Source: Trileptium ribeirensis (Eukaryota > Nematoda > Enoplea > Enoplida > Thoracostomopsidae). From it: a stretch of DNA of 64,000 bases. Positions 12,650 to 24,272 of the stretch are shown piece after piece. Each line of letters begins with the position of its first letter. The stretch's first letter is position 1. The position numbers and the translations under genes are program-made. Under the pieces are notes generated by a model. The model saw only the letters and a program-made list of their open reading frames with translations. It had not been told where the DNA came from and ran no database searches. Location: positions 36,292-100,291 of the forward strand of contig JASANE010009921.1 of NCBI GenBank assembly GCA_030248225.1, written 5' to 3'.

Positions 12650-15528
12650 AATCTCTACATTATAGATTGCAGCATATTAACATTTGCGTTTACCCTATCT
12701 AATAAATCTTGTTCAATCTTCTTCGGCTACGGGTTCGTTAATTCATATTTAAATTGCACCGGTTGAAGTCAACTGCCAACTTTAGCTCAGCACAAATAAT
12801 AAGTTGTTCTTGTGAATAAAGGATATCAATTTTGTACAAGAATCTCTACATTATAGATTGCAGCATGTTAGCATTTGCATTAACCCTATCTAATAAATCT
12901 TGTTCAATCTTCTTCGGCTACGGGTTCGTTAATTCATATTTAAATTGCACCGGTTGAAGTCAACTGCCAACTTTAGCTCAGCACAAATAATAAGTTGTTC
13001 TTGTGAATAAAGGATATCAATTTTGTACAAGAATCTCTACATTATAGATTGCAGCATATTAACATTTGCGTTTACCCTATCTAATAAATCTTGTTCAATC
13101 TTCTTCGGCTACGGGTTCGTTAATTCATATTTAAATTGCACCGGTTGAAGTCAACTGCCAACTTTAGCTCAGCACAAATAATAAGTTGTTCTTGTGAATA
13201 AAGGATATCAATTTTGTACAAGAATCTCTACATTATAGATTGCAGCATATTAACATTTGCGTTTACCCTATCTAATAAATCTTGTTCAATCTTCTTCGGC
13301 TACTGGTTCGTTAATTCATATTTAAATTGCACCGGTTGAAGTCAACTGCCAACTTTAGCTCAGCACAAATAATAAGTTGTTCTTCTGAATAAAGGATATC
13401 AATTTTGTACAAGAATCTCTACATTATAGATTGCAGCATATTAACATTTGCGTTTACCCTATCTAATAAATCTTGTTCAATCTTCTTCGGCTACTGGTTC
13501 GTTAATTCATATTTAAATAGCACCGGTTGAAGTCAACTGCCAACTTTAGCTCAGCACAAATAATAAGTTGTTCTTCTGAATAAAGGATATCAATTTTGTA
13601 CAAGAATCTCTACATTATAGATTGCAGCATATTAGCATTTGCATTTACCCTATCTAATAAATCTTGTTCAATCTTCTTCGGCTACGGGTTCGTTAATTCA
13701 TATTTAAATTGCACCGGTTGAAGTCAACTGCCAACTTTAGCTCAGCACAAATAATAAGTTGTTCTTGTGAATAAAGGATATCAATTTTGTACAAGAATCT
13801 CTACATTATAGATTGCAGCATATTAACATTTGCGTTTACCCTATCTAATAAATCTTGTTCAATCTTCTTCGGCTACGGGTTCGTTAATTCATATTTAAAT
13901 TGCACCGGTTGAAGTCAACTGCCAACTTTAGCTCAGCACAAATAAAAAGTTGTTCTTGTGAATAAAGGATATCAATTTCGTAAGAGAACTCTACATTATA
14001 GATTGCAGCATATTAACATTTGCGTTTACCCTATCTAATAAATCTTGTTCAATCTTCTTCGGCTACGGGTTCGTTAATTCATATTTAAATTGCACCGGTT
14101 GAAGTCAACTGCCAACTTTAGCTCAGCACAAATAACAAGTTGTTCTTGTGAATAAAGGATATCAATTTTGTACAAGAATCTCTACATTATAGATTGCAGC
14201 ATATTATCATTTGCATTTACCTATCTAATAAATCTTGTTCAATCTTCTTCGGCTACGGGTTCGTTAATTCATATTTAAATTGCACCGGTTGAAGTCAACT
14301 GCCAACTTTAGCTCAGCACAAATAATAAGTTGTTCTTGTGAATAAAGGATATCAATTTTGTACAAGAATCTCTACATTATAGATTGCAGCATATTAACAT
14401 TTGCGTTTACCATATCTAATAAATCTTGTTCAATCTTCTTCGGCTACGGGTTCGTTAATTCATATTTAAATTGCACCGGTTGAAGTCAACTGCCAACTTT
14501 AGCTCAGCACAAATAATAAGTTGTTCTTGTGAATAAAGGATATCAATTTTGTACAAGAATCTGTACATTATAGATTGCAGCATATTAGCATTTCCATTTA
14601 CCCTATCTAATAAATCTTGTTCAATCTTCTTCGGCTACGGGTTCGTTAATTCATATTTAAATTTCACCGGTTGAAGTCAACTGCCAACTTTAGCTCAGCA
14701 CAAATAATAAGTTGTTCTTGTGAATAAAGGATATCAATTTTGTACAAGAATCTCTACATTATAGATTGCAGCATATTAACATTTGCGTTTACCCTATCTA
14801 ATAAATCTTGTTCAATCTTCTTCGGCTACGGGTTCGTTAATTCATATTTAAATTGCACCGGTTGAAGTCAACTGCCAACTTTAGCTCAGCACAAATAATA
14901 AGTTGTTCTTGTGAATAAAGGATATCAATTTTGTACAAGAATCTCTACATTATAGATTGCAGCATATTAGCATTTGCATTTACCTATCTAATAAATCTTG
15001 TTCAATCTTCTTCGGCTACGGGTTCGTTAATTCATATTTAAATTGCACCGGTTGAAGTCAACTGCCAACTTTAGCTCAGCACAAATAATAAGTTGTTCTT
15101 GTGAATAAAGGATATCAATTTTGTACAAGAATCTCTACATTATAGATTGCAGCATATTAACATTTGCGTTTACCCTATCTAATAAATCTTGTTCAATCTT
15201 CTTCGGCTACGGGTTCGTTAATTCATATTTAAATTGCACCGGTTGAAGTCAACTGCCAACTTTAGCTCAGCACAAATAATAAGTTGTTCTTGTGAATAAA
15301 GGATATCAATTTTGTACAAGAATCTCTACATTATAGATTGCCGCATATTAACATTTGCGTTTACCCTATCTAATAAATCTTGTTCAATCTTCTTCGGCTA
15401 TGGGTTCGTTAATTCATATTTAAATTGCACCGGTTGAAGTCAACTGCCAACTTTAGCTCAGCACAAATAATAAGTTGTTCTTGTAAATAATAAAAAGATA
15501 TCAATTTTGTATAAGAATCTAAGACTAT
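12650..15528. repeat. 191-bp satellite array, about 15 copies
   Basis: Units begin AATCTCTACATTATAGATTG and contain CTTCTTCGGCTACGGGTTCG and GCACCGGTTGAAGTCAACTG. Spacing is 191 bp (12650, 12841, 13032 and so on), with single-base indels in some copies. The last copy decays near 15490-15528. A unit of this size suits a classical satellite, but there is no centromere evidence here. Confidence 0.95.
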
Positions 15529-15868
15529 CATAGTCAGGACAACGAGGCGAACATCCTCTATATGTTATATAAAGTACAGTGGTGTATTTCTATAGAAATG
15601 TAGAGTTTATTCCTTCAGTGCAGCCCTTCTACTGTGGCGCATCCAGAAATTTCTGACAGTGGCGATTTTGCTAATTTTTTCGACAGGAAAGAGGTATTTT
15701 ACTGAAAAATTTTCAACCACTATTTAAGTAACTATCATTAATTTCCTGAGCATATTTAACGTTTGTGTAGTATGTATTTACTCAGACAGGCGAGGGGGGC
15801 AAGGTGCGGTCGTCAAGTCCCGCCCCAGTACTGGATCCACCGGTGTCGTTCCCTTGTTTCATTCCACG
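15529..15868. other. Spacer with GC-rich patch
   Basis: A GC-rich stretch around 15785-15850 precedes the MITE copy; nothing else is recognised. Confidence 0.35.
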
Positions 15869-16086
15869 GCCCATGTCAACTTTAGGGTCCGGACGTTATA
15901 ATGTTATAAAAAAGAACAGCTAAAAGCGTGGATTCGGGAGGGGGCGCTAGCCCCCCCACTTAAGCTTAGGCTTAGTGCGTGGCTCATATAGAGACCTTAG
16001 CTTAGGCTAAGACTAAGGCTTAGGCTTTGTATATCGAGTACGGTATGACATGCATTATACTTCGGCAACTAAAGTTGACATGGGCC
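15869..16086. mobile_element. MITE copy 2 (related to 6300-6489)
   Basis: An 18-bp perfect inverted pair closes the element: GGCCCATGTCAACTTTAG on the left and CTAAAGTTGACATGGGCC on the right. The interior shares the AAGCTTAGGCTTAGTG and TTAGCTTAGGCTAAG blocks and the ATAAAAAAGAA subterminal block with the element at 6300-6489. The outer inverted sequence differs between the two copies, which is unusual within one family. Confidence 0.65.
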
Positions 16087-17576
16087 CATTCCGCTATCGC
16101 TCAGAAAATATGATCTGTCATATTTATATTCGAATCGGCAGTGTAAAACTAATGCTGTAGAATTTTGTGGAAGATTTTACAGCAATTGTTAATTAAGTTT
16201 AGCAACAATTGATGTTAAAATTTTGCTCAGGAACTTTCCTTAATAGTTACAATACAGAAAATAATGTACCGTTAATATTCTATCGCATATCATGCATCGT
16301 ATTGTCTGAAGTAAAAAATTGAAAATTTCGCATTTCTCGCTGTCACTGTGTCTGTCTTCGAAATCATACTTAGCTGCGATTAAAACTGATTAAAGCACAA
16401 AACAAGTAATCTATATCGCATTTAGTATAGGCTGCGCCCTAAAGATGCAGCATTACTAAAGACTCATGTCTTACGCCATAAGGTACAATCCTTCACTCTT
16501 GCGCCATGGGTTCAGTAAATTATCGAAGCCTTTGCAAATATTTGAATTCTAACCATATCAGTGAAAAATCTAATATCGTAAAAATTAACATTTTGACGAA
16601 ACAAGTAAAATTATACATCGAACTAATATTTACTCAGCTAGTCCCGAATATATTCATCAGGAACAAACTATGAGCGACTTTTATGAAACTTCGCTAAAAT
16701 TTAGTTTACAGATTTCAACGGCGCGGCATCATGGATTGGCTATTTCGAGTATCGAAGCATATTTGTAAATAGTTGTCCGCGTACCGGTCTTATGCTTGAT
16801 CCAGCAATTCCCATAATAGCCTCACCAGCATATTCTTTCTAAATCTCTAAAGATTCTCTAAGACACTGTAAAGAAGCTTTAAGCTCTAAAGAATTTTGGT
16901 GCCACTTTGTATCATTTTGCGTTATATTTCTTGCAAATGTATGTTCTCCGCTGCCGTCTAGTTTGAGTCTATTTACCAATAATCTGAGGGGAAAAAACAG
17001 TAATTCTATGATTTAGTCTCTCATAGAATGGTTAAAAAATATATAAAGCATTTTAGAGAGCTACAATGCAAATAAAAGTACAGGGGTGTAGAAAGGGATA
17101 CAAGGGAACTATTTTCGAGTAACGAAGATCCTACCTATGGTCCTCCTCACAATTTTCCCACAGCTACACCCCATCTCCAGTCTTTTTAGTGATGTCCTGC
17201 GGCTAGTCGCAAAAGACTAACCGTGTCCTCGATAAATGACAAACCTTTTATTCCATAAAATGCTTATGTATAAAATTATAAATACAAAAAAGTCTTCGTT
17301 CAAACACAAAATAAATTAATAAAGTAGCAATGTTTCAAGCATTTCTGAACTCGGCGACTCGAATAATAATTATGTGGACGGCGATAATATGAAAAGATAA
17401 ACTTTTGATGCTTAACTTGGTCAAACGCTAATCGCATCGTGGGATTTGGCACGAATTCAGTGGGTAGTGGTCCAGACCGGAAAATATATGCTTGTCGTTT
17501 TGAATTAAAGCATAGTTATCGTTTTGTGAAGTTTGCTGTGTGTAAATCAACGACCGTTACAAAACGCCAAGACTAT
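16087..17576. other. Unassigned spacer
   Basis: No exon, RNA gene or repeat supported. A 71-codon frame at 17439-17654 is noted among rejected items. Confidence 0.35.
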
Positions 17577-17615
17577 GTTATTAGATATTTTTTTCAAATC
17601 AAAATATCTAATAAC
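17577..17615. other. Perfect 15-bp inverted repeat with 9-nt loop
   Basis: Left arm GTTATTAGATATTTT at 17577-17591 and right arm AAAATATCTAATAAC at 17601-17615 are exact reverse complements around TTTCAAATC. No promoter or RNA gene context shows what, if anything, it does. Confidence 0.7.
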
Positions 17616-17834
17616 AGCAGCAGTATACGTACATATGCTAAGATTTGTATCTAAATTCGCTTGAACAGTTGTGCGTTATTATTGCAGCCGCCAGTATGTG
17701 ATATTGTTTTCGTCTTTTCTTCGTAGACTTCAATTAGCTAGGTCCTCTTTGATAAGCTAGCGTAGCCTTACTCTAAATACTATCATGTATCCCCACTTAT
17801 TCCTTAACATTTTCATCAAATCGCCGGTCAAAAT

Positions 17835-17895
17835 CGGCGGCAGACCTGCAATGCGAAACGAGGCATACATACCACTACGCCATTCAGCACGTGAA
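17835..17895 (-). repeat. Weak tRNA-like (SINE-head-like) segment
   Basis: Read on the minus strand it contains TGGCGTAGTGG, a good match to a tRNA internal A box, followed by a GCAGGTC segment that only partly resembles a B box. No complete cloverleaf can be drawn by eye. It may be a degraded tRNA-derived SINE head. Confidence 0.2.
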
Positions 17896-18752
17896 ATTTT
17901 TGCCTAAGTTATATAATTTATTGGAATAAGAGTCCAGTTAATACACAAAAGAGATAAAGAACCTTGAATAATGATAAATAAAATGTTTTAAATACTGACT
18001 GGATTGCTCATTTATTCATAAGCCAAAGGATTTTTATTTCTGTTACTGTCTTAACTTTCATCATTTTTCAATTTAAAAAACATTGTAGAAAATTGGCAGA
18101 CTGCACTTCATGATTCATACCCAAATTAAAAATTCAATGGCTTTAGAGAAGCATTTGCTATGTTTTAATGAAAAATAGCCTCTGTCATATGCTTAGCTTG
18201 TTGAAATATTGAAACGAGCGGCCAATTCGTACACAAGGCAATGTGGAGAACTAAGTTAGGAAGCGCCAAACGAGCGATAATCGCTTTTAAGTGAACATTT
18301 TGAAAATATTAGTTTATCTTTCAAACCATCAGGTTTCATACCGCGATAAGAGCATGTTAATCGGGGATAAACTTGCGAAATTTGCAAAATGGAACGATGT
18401 ATTAAAATGCTCATAATCTTTCTAAAATTTCAGAAAAAGCTATGATTCTAAAATTCTCTAACCGAGCATCTATAATTTATGTAATCGACTGTTAAGTTGA
18501 AACTTGGTGCGATTGTGGCGGTAAAGTTTATAGAAATCAGTTATATAGTCTTCCTTACTTAAAGTTGAAGCATAAACGTAGTAATGTTAATATGCATATA
18601 CGTAATTGGTATAAATACAAACTCATTGTACTGTCTGAAATACCATTTATAAAAAAAACGAATGGTAGCAGAGCGAAGAATACCATCGCACAACCGTCCA
18701 ACGTCAAAAAATTGATCTTTTTAAGTGCTAAAATTGCTAAAAGTTGTACTAG
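17896..18752. other. Unassigned spacer
   Basis: AT-rich; no supported gene or element. Confidence 0.35.
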
Positions 18753-19960
18753 CTATGCATACGGCGTCAAGACAACAAGAACGCAACAGAGAAGGCATGC
18801 AAAAGACAGACAGGGTAGGGACGGACAACGTTTTTTTCTTTCACTTACACATAGCTGAACCTGACCGAGGCGGACGTGCGGGCTAGGAATGAAGGAGACA
18901 GAAGCAGAAGAAGGAGACGCAGCCATGACCGTAGTAGCTAAGCCCAAAGACGACACGACTACAGTGACCGAGACCCAGGAGAAAGACAGAAGCCCCACGA
19001 CCGCGACCGTCCCTACCCCCGGACCCGAAACAGAAACAAAACGGGAGGGGGAGGCACCGCAACTAAACGCAAACATGAAGGTCATACAGTACGAACCTTC
19101 ACAAGAACCCTGGACTAAGATAACAGGCTTAACCACCGGAAGAAAACTAGTCTCCGGAACAGGACCAGAAAAGATAAAAAAAAGGAGGAAGGAAGGGGAA
19201 CCAAACATCCACAGTTGTGAGTATAAACCGACCCTGTCTAGGACAACCCCGCACCAAGACAGACGAGACACAACCCCTACGAGACTAAACCGCTGCAGAA
19301 CTATCCGAAACAGAACTAGAAAGCCATAGGCAGGGAAACGATAGAGTAGGAGATAGTGCTAACAAAATTAGCCATTAGGATACGGATGAGGGAACTCCTG
19401 GGAAATCTACGGATGAACGATATGGAGTTAGATTACTCTGGGGATTCATTCCCGAATTGCCAGAGAAACAAACAACAGAAGAAAAACACAAGAATACCCA
19501 CAACAAACACATAAGACTCTACATTCGCTGCAAACCTCAACGGAAACCCATACTATGACCCATCTGCAAAGGCAACAACATAATAGGCAAAAGAGGAAAA
19601 CGAAAAAAACTAAAAAAACCAATAGACTCAAGAAGGACAATGAAAGGCAGATGAGCTATAAAGAAAAACAAAGCTAAGCAACGCTGAAGAAAAAGATGGC
19701 AACAGCTGAAAATACCAGGAGAGACCAGGAGAGCGAGGAAAGCGGACGCAAAGGGTGGGAGGGACAGGTCAGGGAAGGCGGGAAAACGAACTGCAAAGAA
19801 ATGCCTGCTCGGGAAAGCGGTGGAGGGAAAAGCGGGGGTAAAAAAGCGCAGGGAGTGAAACAAGAAGAGTCGGGGCATGAAGAATAAGGATAGTGGAAAA
19901 CGGATGGGACGGCACCGCCAGGGACCCCCCCCCGGGTAACCCCCCCCCCGGGTAAGCCCC
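18753..19960 (+). other. T-poor compositional tract, possible retroelement relic
   Basis: For about 1.2 kb the plus strand is rich in A, G and C and almost free of T, unlike everything around it. It ends in two runs of C, each followed by GGGTAA, at about 19925-19955, just before the pogo element. Such one-strand bias is typical of ORF1 or 5' regions of some non-LTR and LTR retroelements, but no reverse transcriptase, protease or terminal repeat is visible. Minus-strand open frames here arise because T-poor sequence gives few TAA, TAG or TGA on that strand. Confidence 0.5.
18889..19329 (+). CDS. Unknown 146-codon hydrophilic frame in T-poor tract
   Basis: I do not recognise this protein. It starts MKETEAEEGDAAM, is rich in Thr, Glu, Lys, Arg and Pro, has a basic cluster (KIKKRRKEGE) near residue 105 and ends arginine-rich. 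No hydrophobic core or known motif is seen. A low-complexity basic protein of this kind could be a gag-like or ORF1-like product, or simply a reading of biased DNA. The absence of T reduces stop codons, so openness alone is weak evidence. Confidence 0.2.
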   Translation: MKETEAEEGDAAMTVVAKPKDDTTTVTETQEKDRSPTTATVPTPGPETETKREGEAPQLNANMKVIQYEPSQEPWTKITGLTTGRKLVSGTGPEKIKKRRKEGEPNIHSCEYKPTLSRTTPHQDRRDTTPTRLNRCRTIRNRTRKP

Positions 19961-19997
19961 TTTGTACAAACAAACTGTTTCTAGATCATTAAATGTA

Positions 19998-22900
19998 GGG
20001 TAAACTCGGCTAAGGTGGACACTCGGTTAAGATGGACACTTTTCAATTTTTTTCCAAAATATTAAGGTCTCATTGGCTAACCACATAATGCTGACAATTT
20101 GTTTTTTGTCACGTGACTGTTACGAATGTTTTCTATTGGCCACAGCAGCCACGTTTGAAAATTTTGATTCGCTGTTGAGCAATTAGTTCGAAATGGCGCC
20201 CTATTTTTATTACTTGTTTTTTTAACTTTGTATACAGAAATTTAAACTATTTTTCAGGCTTTAATGACGAGCTCTTTTGTTGTGCCACCAGAAATATTTT
20301 TATACTGAAATGATCGTAGGGATGTCTAGTATATTACTATTATTTCAATTTTCACTGTTACAGCTTACCTGTTGGACCATGGATTATTTTCCACATAGCT
20401 CAATTTTTCTGTGTATTGTTCACAAAGTGGACACTCATTATGTATGAAATGGACACTTGCTTGTTAGGTGGACACACATGGCTCAGCTTTACCTATTGTC
20501 TCGAAAATTACCAAGGCATGTTGTATATGCCTAATATAAAATACAGTGAGGGGGCAACACAGTGTGAGGGCAGCGTCATTTGGCATAGACCAGCTGGGGT
20601 GGGGCATGTGCCCCGAAATTAGACTGGGGCATGGCGTATAGTTTGCCCCCTCCCCAAAAATTCTGCTGCCCCTACCTTTTTACTATTTTGCAACGACAGT
20701 TGTCTCATGAGATTGGTGGCTTTATATCGTCCAAATTTGTATTAACCATTCTCGCATAAGAAACTAAAAGCTGAACCACAGCACCACCGATCGAAAACGC
20801 CCACAAGAGTAATACGAAGCCGGCCCTGTAAACGAACTATTAAATGCAACCACGATCAGAAAAACTGTTTTGCGATATGTCGGTTCTGGCTTCTTACTTA
20901 AAGTCGTACAAGAAGAGGATGAGTAGAAGTTTCGATACACCATTTTATCGTTTAATAGTTAGAATGGCATATCGTGTCCTTGAGCTTGTCCAACTGATTT
21001 TCGATCGGCAGGAGTCCGATTTCCCACTGAGCATAGAAGATGTTAGGCGGCTAGCATTCAATTTTTGCGAGAGGAAAAACATTCCACACAAATTTAACAC
21101 CAGGAATGAAATGGCCGGATGGACATGGTGGTCAAAATTCAAAAGTCGGCATAGCGATATTGCTCGACACACCGCTGAAAACCTTTCCATTTCCTGTGCG
21201 CTTGGTCTCAGCCAAGACAGCATTAAAAGTCATTTTGACCGTCTAGGAGAAATTTTACAGAAGTATAATATCACAGACAAGACAAACCGTATCTACAACG
21301 TAGACGAAACCGGTCTAACTTTGGCGCCGCAGCGAAAGAAAAAGGTTCTGGCAAGAAAAGGTACCAAGACGGTTGCATGTGTCTCTCCTTGCGAGAAGGG
21401 GTCTACCACGACTATAGTCGCTTGCATCAACGCAGCAGGATCAGTGTTACCTCCAATGGTAATTTTTAAGTGAAAGAAAGTCCACGATGATCATCGAAAG
21501 GAAATGCCAGTCGGCGCCGTGGTGTCATGTTCACCAAATGGGCGGATCGATAGTGATCTTTTTCTACAGTGGTTCAAAGAAGTAGTCTTGGTTTATCGTG
21601 ATCCAATTCCTTTTGACGAATACGATTTAATTGTTTTGGACTCACATGCTCCACATACTAAAAACGTTGAGTTATTTAATATTGCAAATGAAAACAAGAT
21701 TAAGTTGTTTCCACTGCCGTCTCTTACTTCCAGCAAGCTCCAACCGTTAGATGTTAGTATTTTTTCGTCTTTAAAAAGTCATGGGAGCAGCACATTGCGA
21801 ACTACTCCAACGCCAACAATTCTAAAGTTTTGGATCGGGCCAACTTCGGATCTGTATTCGCCAAAGCGTGGAAAGGAATGACAGCTAAGCGTGACAAAAC
21901 TGGCCGAGCGTTTGCATGCACCGGAATTTGTCCATATAACGCTTCTGCTATCAGTCCTGAAGCTTCCCGTACAGCAAATGCTTTGTTAGGAACCTCATCT
22001 GGCGCCGAAGACGCTTGTTGCAGTAGTGCTGCATCCAACCATGACGGTAGTCGCGAGTTTGATGATCCAAATGTGTATCAGCAGGGAAGTGATGTAGAAG
22101 GGCCGCTAGCAGGTCCTATTATCAGCGATCACGAAATATTCTACAACAGTACGGAAGTTGTTGAATCGCGGTATAACGAATTAAGCTTACGTGCAGAAAA
22201 TTGCAGCGAAGATTACGAGTCAACCGGTGAATGCACATATGCCACTCTACATAAGGTCTGCGAAGCTAATTCTGAAGGTGACGACATACGGTTTCACGAC
22301 ATGTTAGTACCAGTCCATACTAATGCTGAAGTAGCTGCAGCTAAGCGGTCGAGAATGCATCAACCACAGCGCGTGCTGAACCCGACACCCGAAAAGTCTA
22401 ATGCTGTCGAAACTTCGTCCGCGAAGTGCAGCGCACGAAAGGATTGGATGTGTTCTTGTTGTGGCACGTGTTACTCCAAAGACAGAAGCAAAAAACATTG
22501 GTTGCAATGTATTGAGTGCGGTGAATGGGGGCACGAAACCACTTGTGGAGTTTCCACTGAAGCGACGTATTTTTGTTTTAAGTGTTACGAAAATGTGAAA
22601 GCTTTGTTTGTCTCCAAACAATTCTAGTTATAGAATTATTTCCATCCGGGATTCATAGCCGTTACGGCTTAAAATCCCCTATTTCAAACGTTTTTATTAA
22701 AATTTTCATCCACATCTTAATTTGATATGAGAGATTTTCTTACAATTTCATTTTCTGCTTTGCTTTGTGCGGCCTTCAGTACACTATTAATGAAGATCAC
22801 GGCTAATAACTCCAGTTTCCTGTGAATTAAATCAAAATTGTCATTTGTATCAAAATAGGTCCTATGCGCAATTTTTCACTACACATTTGTAAATAAACTC

Positions 22901-23156
22901 CTTCATTATATTAACTGCACAAGTAAATTTAATTTTAAAGGCTGTATAAACGCATATGTATAGAACTTGTTGTTGACGTTTATGCCAATACATCGTTTGA
23001 GTGTGAATTTTATAGTGTCCAAATAACCAGAGTGGAATGTCCATTCTAGCCGAAATGTGTCCACCTAATAAATAAATAGTGTCCACCTTGGAGGCAACGA
23101 CGCTAGTGTATTATTCGCAAAGAGGTTTGAGGTGTCCACCTTAGCCGAGTTTACCC
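19998..23156 (+). mobile_element. Pogo/Tigger-type DNA transposon, complete ends, dead transposase
   Basis: The element is bounded by inverted repeats GGGTAAACTCGGCTAAGGTG (left) and CACCTTAGCCGAGTTTACCC (right), flanked by TA on both sides (19996-19997 and 23157-23158), as expected for the Tc1/mariner-pogo group. Copies of GTGGACAC are clustered inside both ends (for example 20017-20037, 20427-20475 and, inverted, 23017-23095), likely transposase-binding subterminal repeats. The only transposase-like frame lies at 20844-22627 and carries a stop and a frameshift. The remaining interior is AT-rich and non-coding. Confidence 0.9.
20844..22627 (+). pseudogene. Pogo-type DDE transposase with C-terminal PHD-like finger, inactivated
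   Basis: The product would cut and paste the surrounding element. Visible in order: a CENP-B-type DNA-binding region (FPLSIEDVRRLAFNF, MAGWTWWSKF), then the DDE_1 catalytic domain with IYNVDETGL, LIVLDSHAPHTK and LQPLDVS, which supply the three acidic residues of this family, and finally a cysteine-rich C-terminus (CSCCGTC, CIECGEWGHETTC, FCFKCYE) spaced like a PHD finger. A TGA at 21471-21473 interrupts the catalytic domain, where relatives usually have a glycine. A frameshift near 21776, in a short A run, moves the C-terminal third to another frame. The N-terminal helix-turn-helix is incomplete. The family call is firm; activity is excluded as written. Confidence 0.9.
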
Positions 23157-23158
23157 TA

Positions 23159-23183
23159 TATAAAAAAAAAAAAAAACACAAAA

Positions 23184-23225
<42 letters not shown>

Positions 23226-23335
23226 AAACACAAAACCCACAAAAAAAAAAAAAAAAAAAAACAAAAAAATAACAAAAAAAAACCCCACAACCCACACCAA
23301 CACCACACCCCCCCCCCCACAACACAAAAACAAGC
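23159..23335. repeat. A/C-only low-complexity tract
   Basis: Directly after the pogo element lies about 170 bp made almost only of A and C, from long A runs to CA-rich and C-run segments, with a handful of T and no G until near 23333. Phenylalanine-rich minus-strand frames here are artefacts. It could be a true simple-sequence expansion or a sequencing or assembly artefact. Confidence 0.85.
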
Positions 23336-23524
23336 AAAGCCTGAAGCACAGAGTTGTGCCATATGGTTATGTCACGCCAATTAATAAATTGTATAATGAC
23401 ATTTTGGTTCTAATTCTAATGTGCATACCTAATGTTGCAAAAGCTATAAATATAGGCGTTTATTCACCTGCTTAGCTATTAGTGCATATGACCATAGCTG
23501 TCCAATGTAAGACGGTCTAGGGGC

Positions 23525-23615
23525 CGGGCCGATGGGTAAACTGGAAAAGGCAGGGGTAGGTCAACCGGAAATGGCAGGGGTAGATCAACCGGAAATGGCA
23601 GGGGTGGGTAAAGGA
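23525..23615. repeat. Short 26-27-bp repeat, three copies
   Basis: Three near-identical units of the form GGGTAGATCAACCGGAAATG plus GCAGG. Too short and isolated to assign to an element. Confidence 0.7.
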
Positions 23616-24272
23616 ACTTAGCCAAAAAATTTTCCCTCAGCTGCCTAATTATTACTCTTAATTTTCCGCAATTTTCCTAAAATTTTTTGTATGCCATACA
23701 GGTATAGAGATTAGGATTGTACAAATATATTAATGATTTAATGCGTACCGAGTCCATCGCACATTGTCAAATTTTACGTCAACTGACTTCTTTTTTGCCT
23801 TTACGTAGATAGGTTCTTTGATGATCACATGAATGGATATCAAGCAATCCTAATTATTCAAGCAGCAGATTTCCGACGTGGCTTAGTAGATGTTGTAGAA
23901 CTTCCATGGGGTTCATAATCAACCGATCCCATGTCCTATTCGGTGATGCGGTAAGACTATTCTAGACTTACCGTAAACACACACCAATTATAAATAGAAA
24001 AATACTGAAACTTATCGCAAGTGAATGGTACCAAAGTGGAGCTTCATGTACAACAAATCGGTTACCGCGACTCTAGCATGATCTGTAGCAAAAAATTTGC
24101 CATATGAATTTGCAAACAACGGAAAATATAAAGAGAAACTTCACATCCATAAAAATTGAAAGCCAAAAAAGATATTAGAATTAGTCGCTAATACATTAGT
24201 GAAAGGCTAAATGTTGAAAATCACCGTATGTCTGTGCTGTTGTATACTTAAGGTCTTAGCGCAGCATCTTGC

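Noticed and set aside
436..15528. CRISPR-like arrays
   Set aside because: Units are contiguous tandem copies without unique spacers, in a eukaryotic genome.
17439..17654. A 71-codon frame containing YRFVKFAVCKS considered as an extra MRH exon
   Set aside because: One cysteine-strand resemblance only; no acceptor/donor pair in a compatible phase and a hairpin lies in the frame.
18753..19973. Several minus-strand frames of 60-170 residues
   Set aside because: Expected from T-poor plus-strand DNA, which has few minus-strand stop codons; residue composition is hydrophobic noise.
23065..23362. Phenylalanine-rich minus-strand frames
   Set aside because: They are translations of the A/C-only tract.
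23820..23960. Possible receptor exon ending at GATGCG|GTAAGA
   Set aside because: Phase fits but the frame has a stop shortly upstream and no cysteine or MRH pattern.
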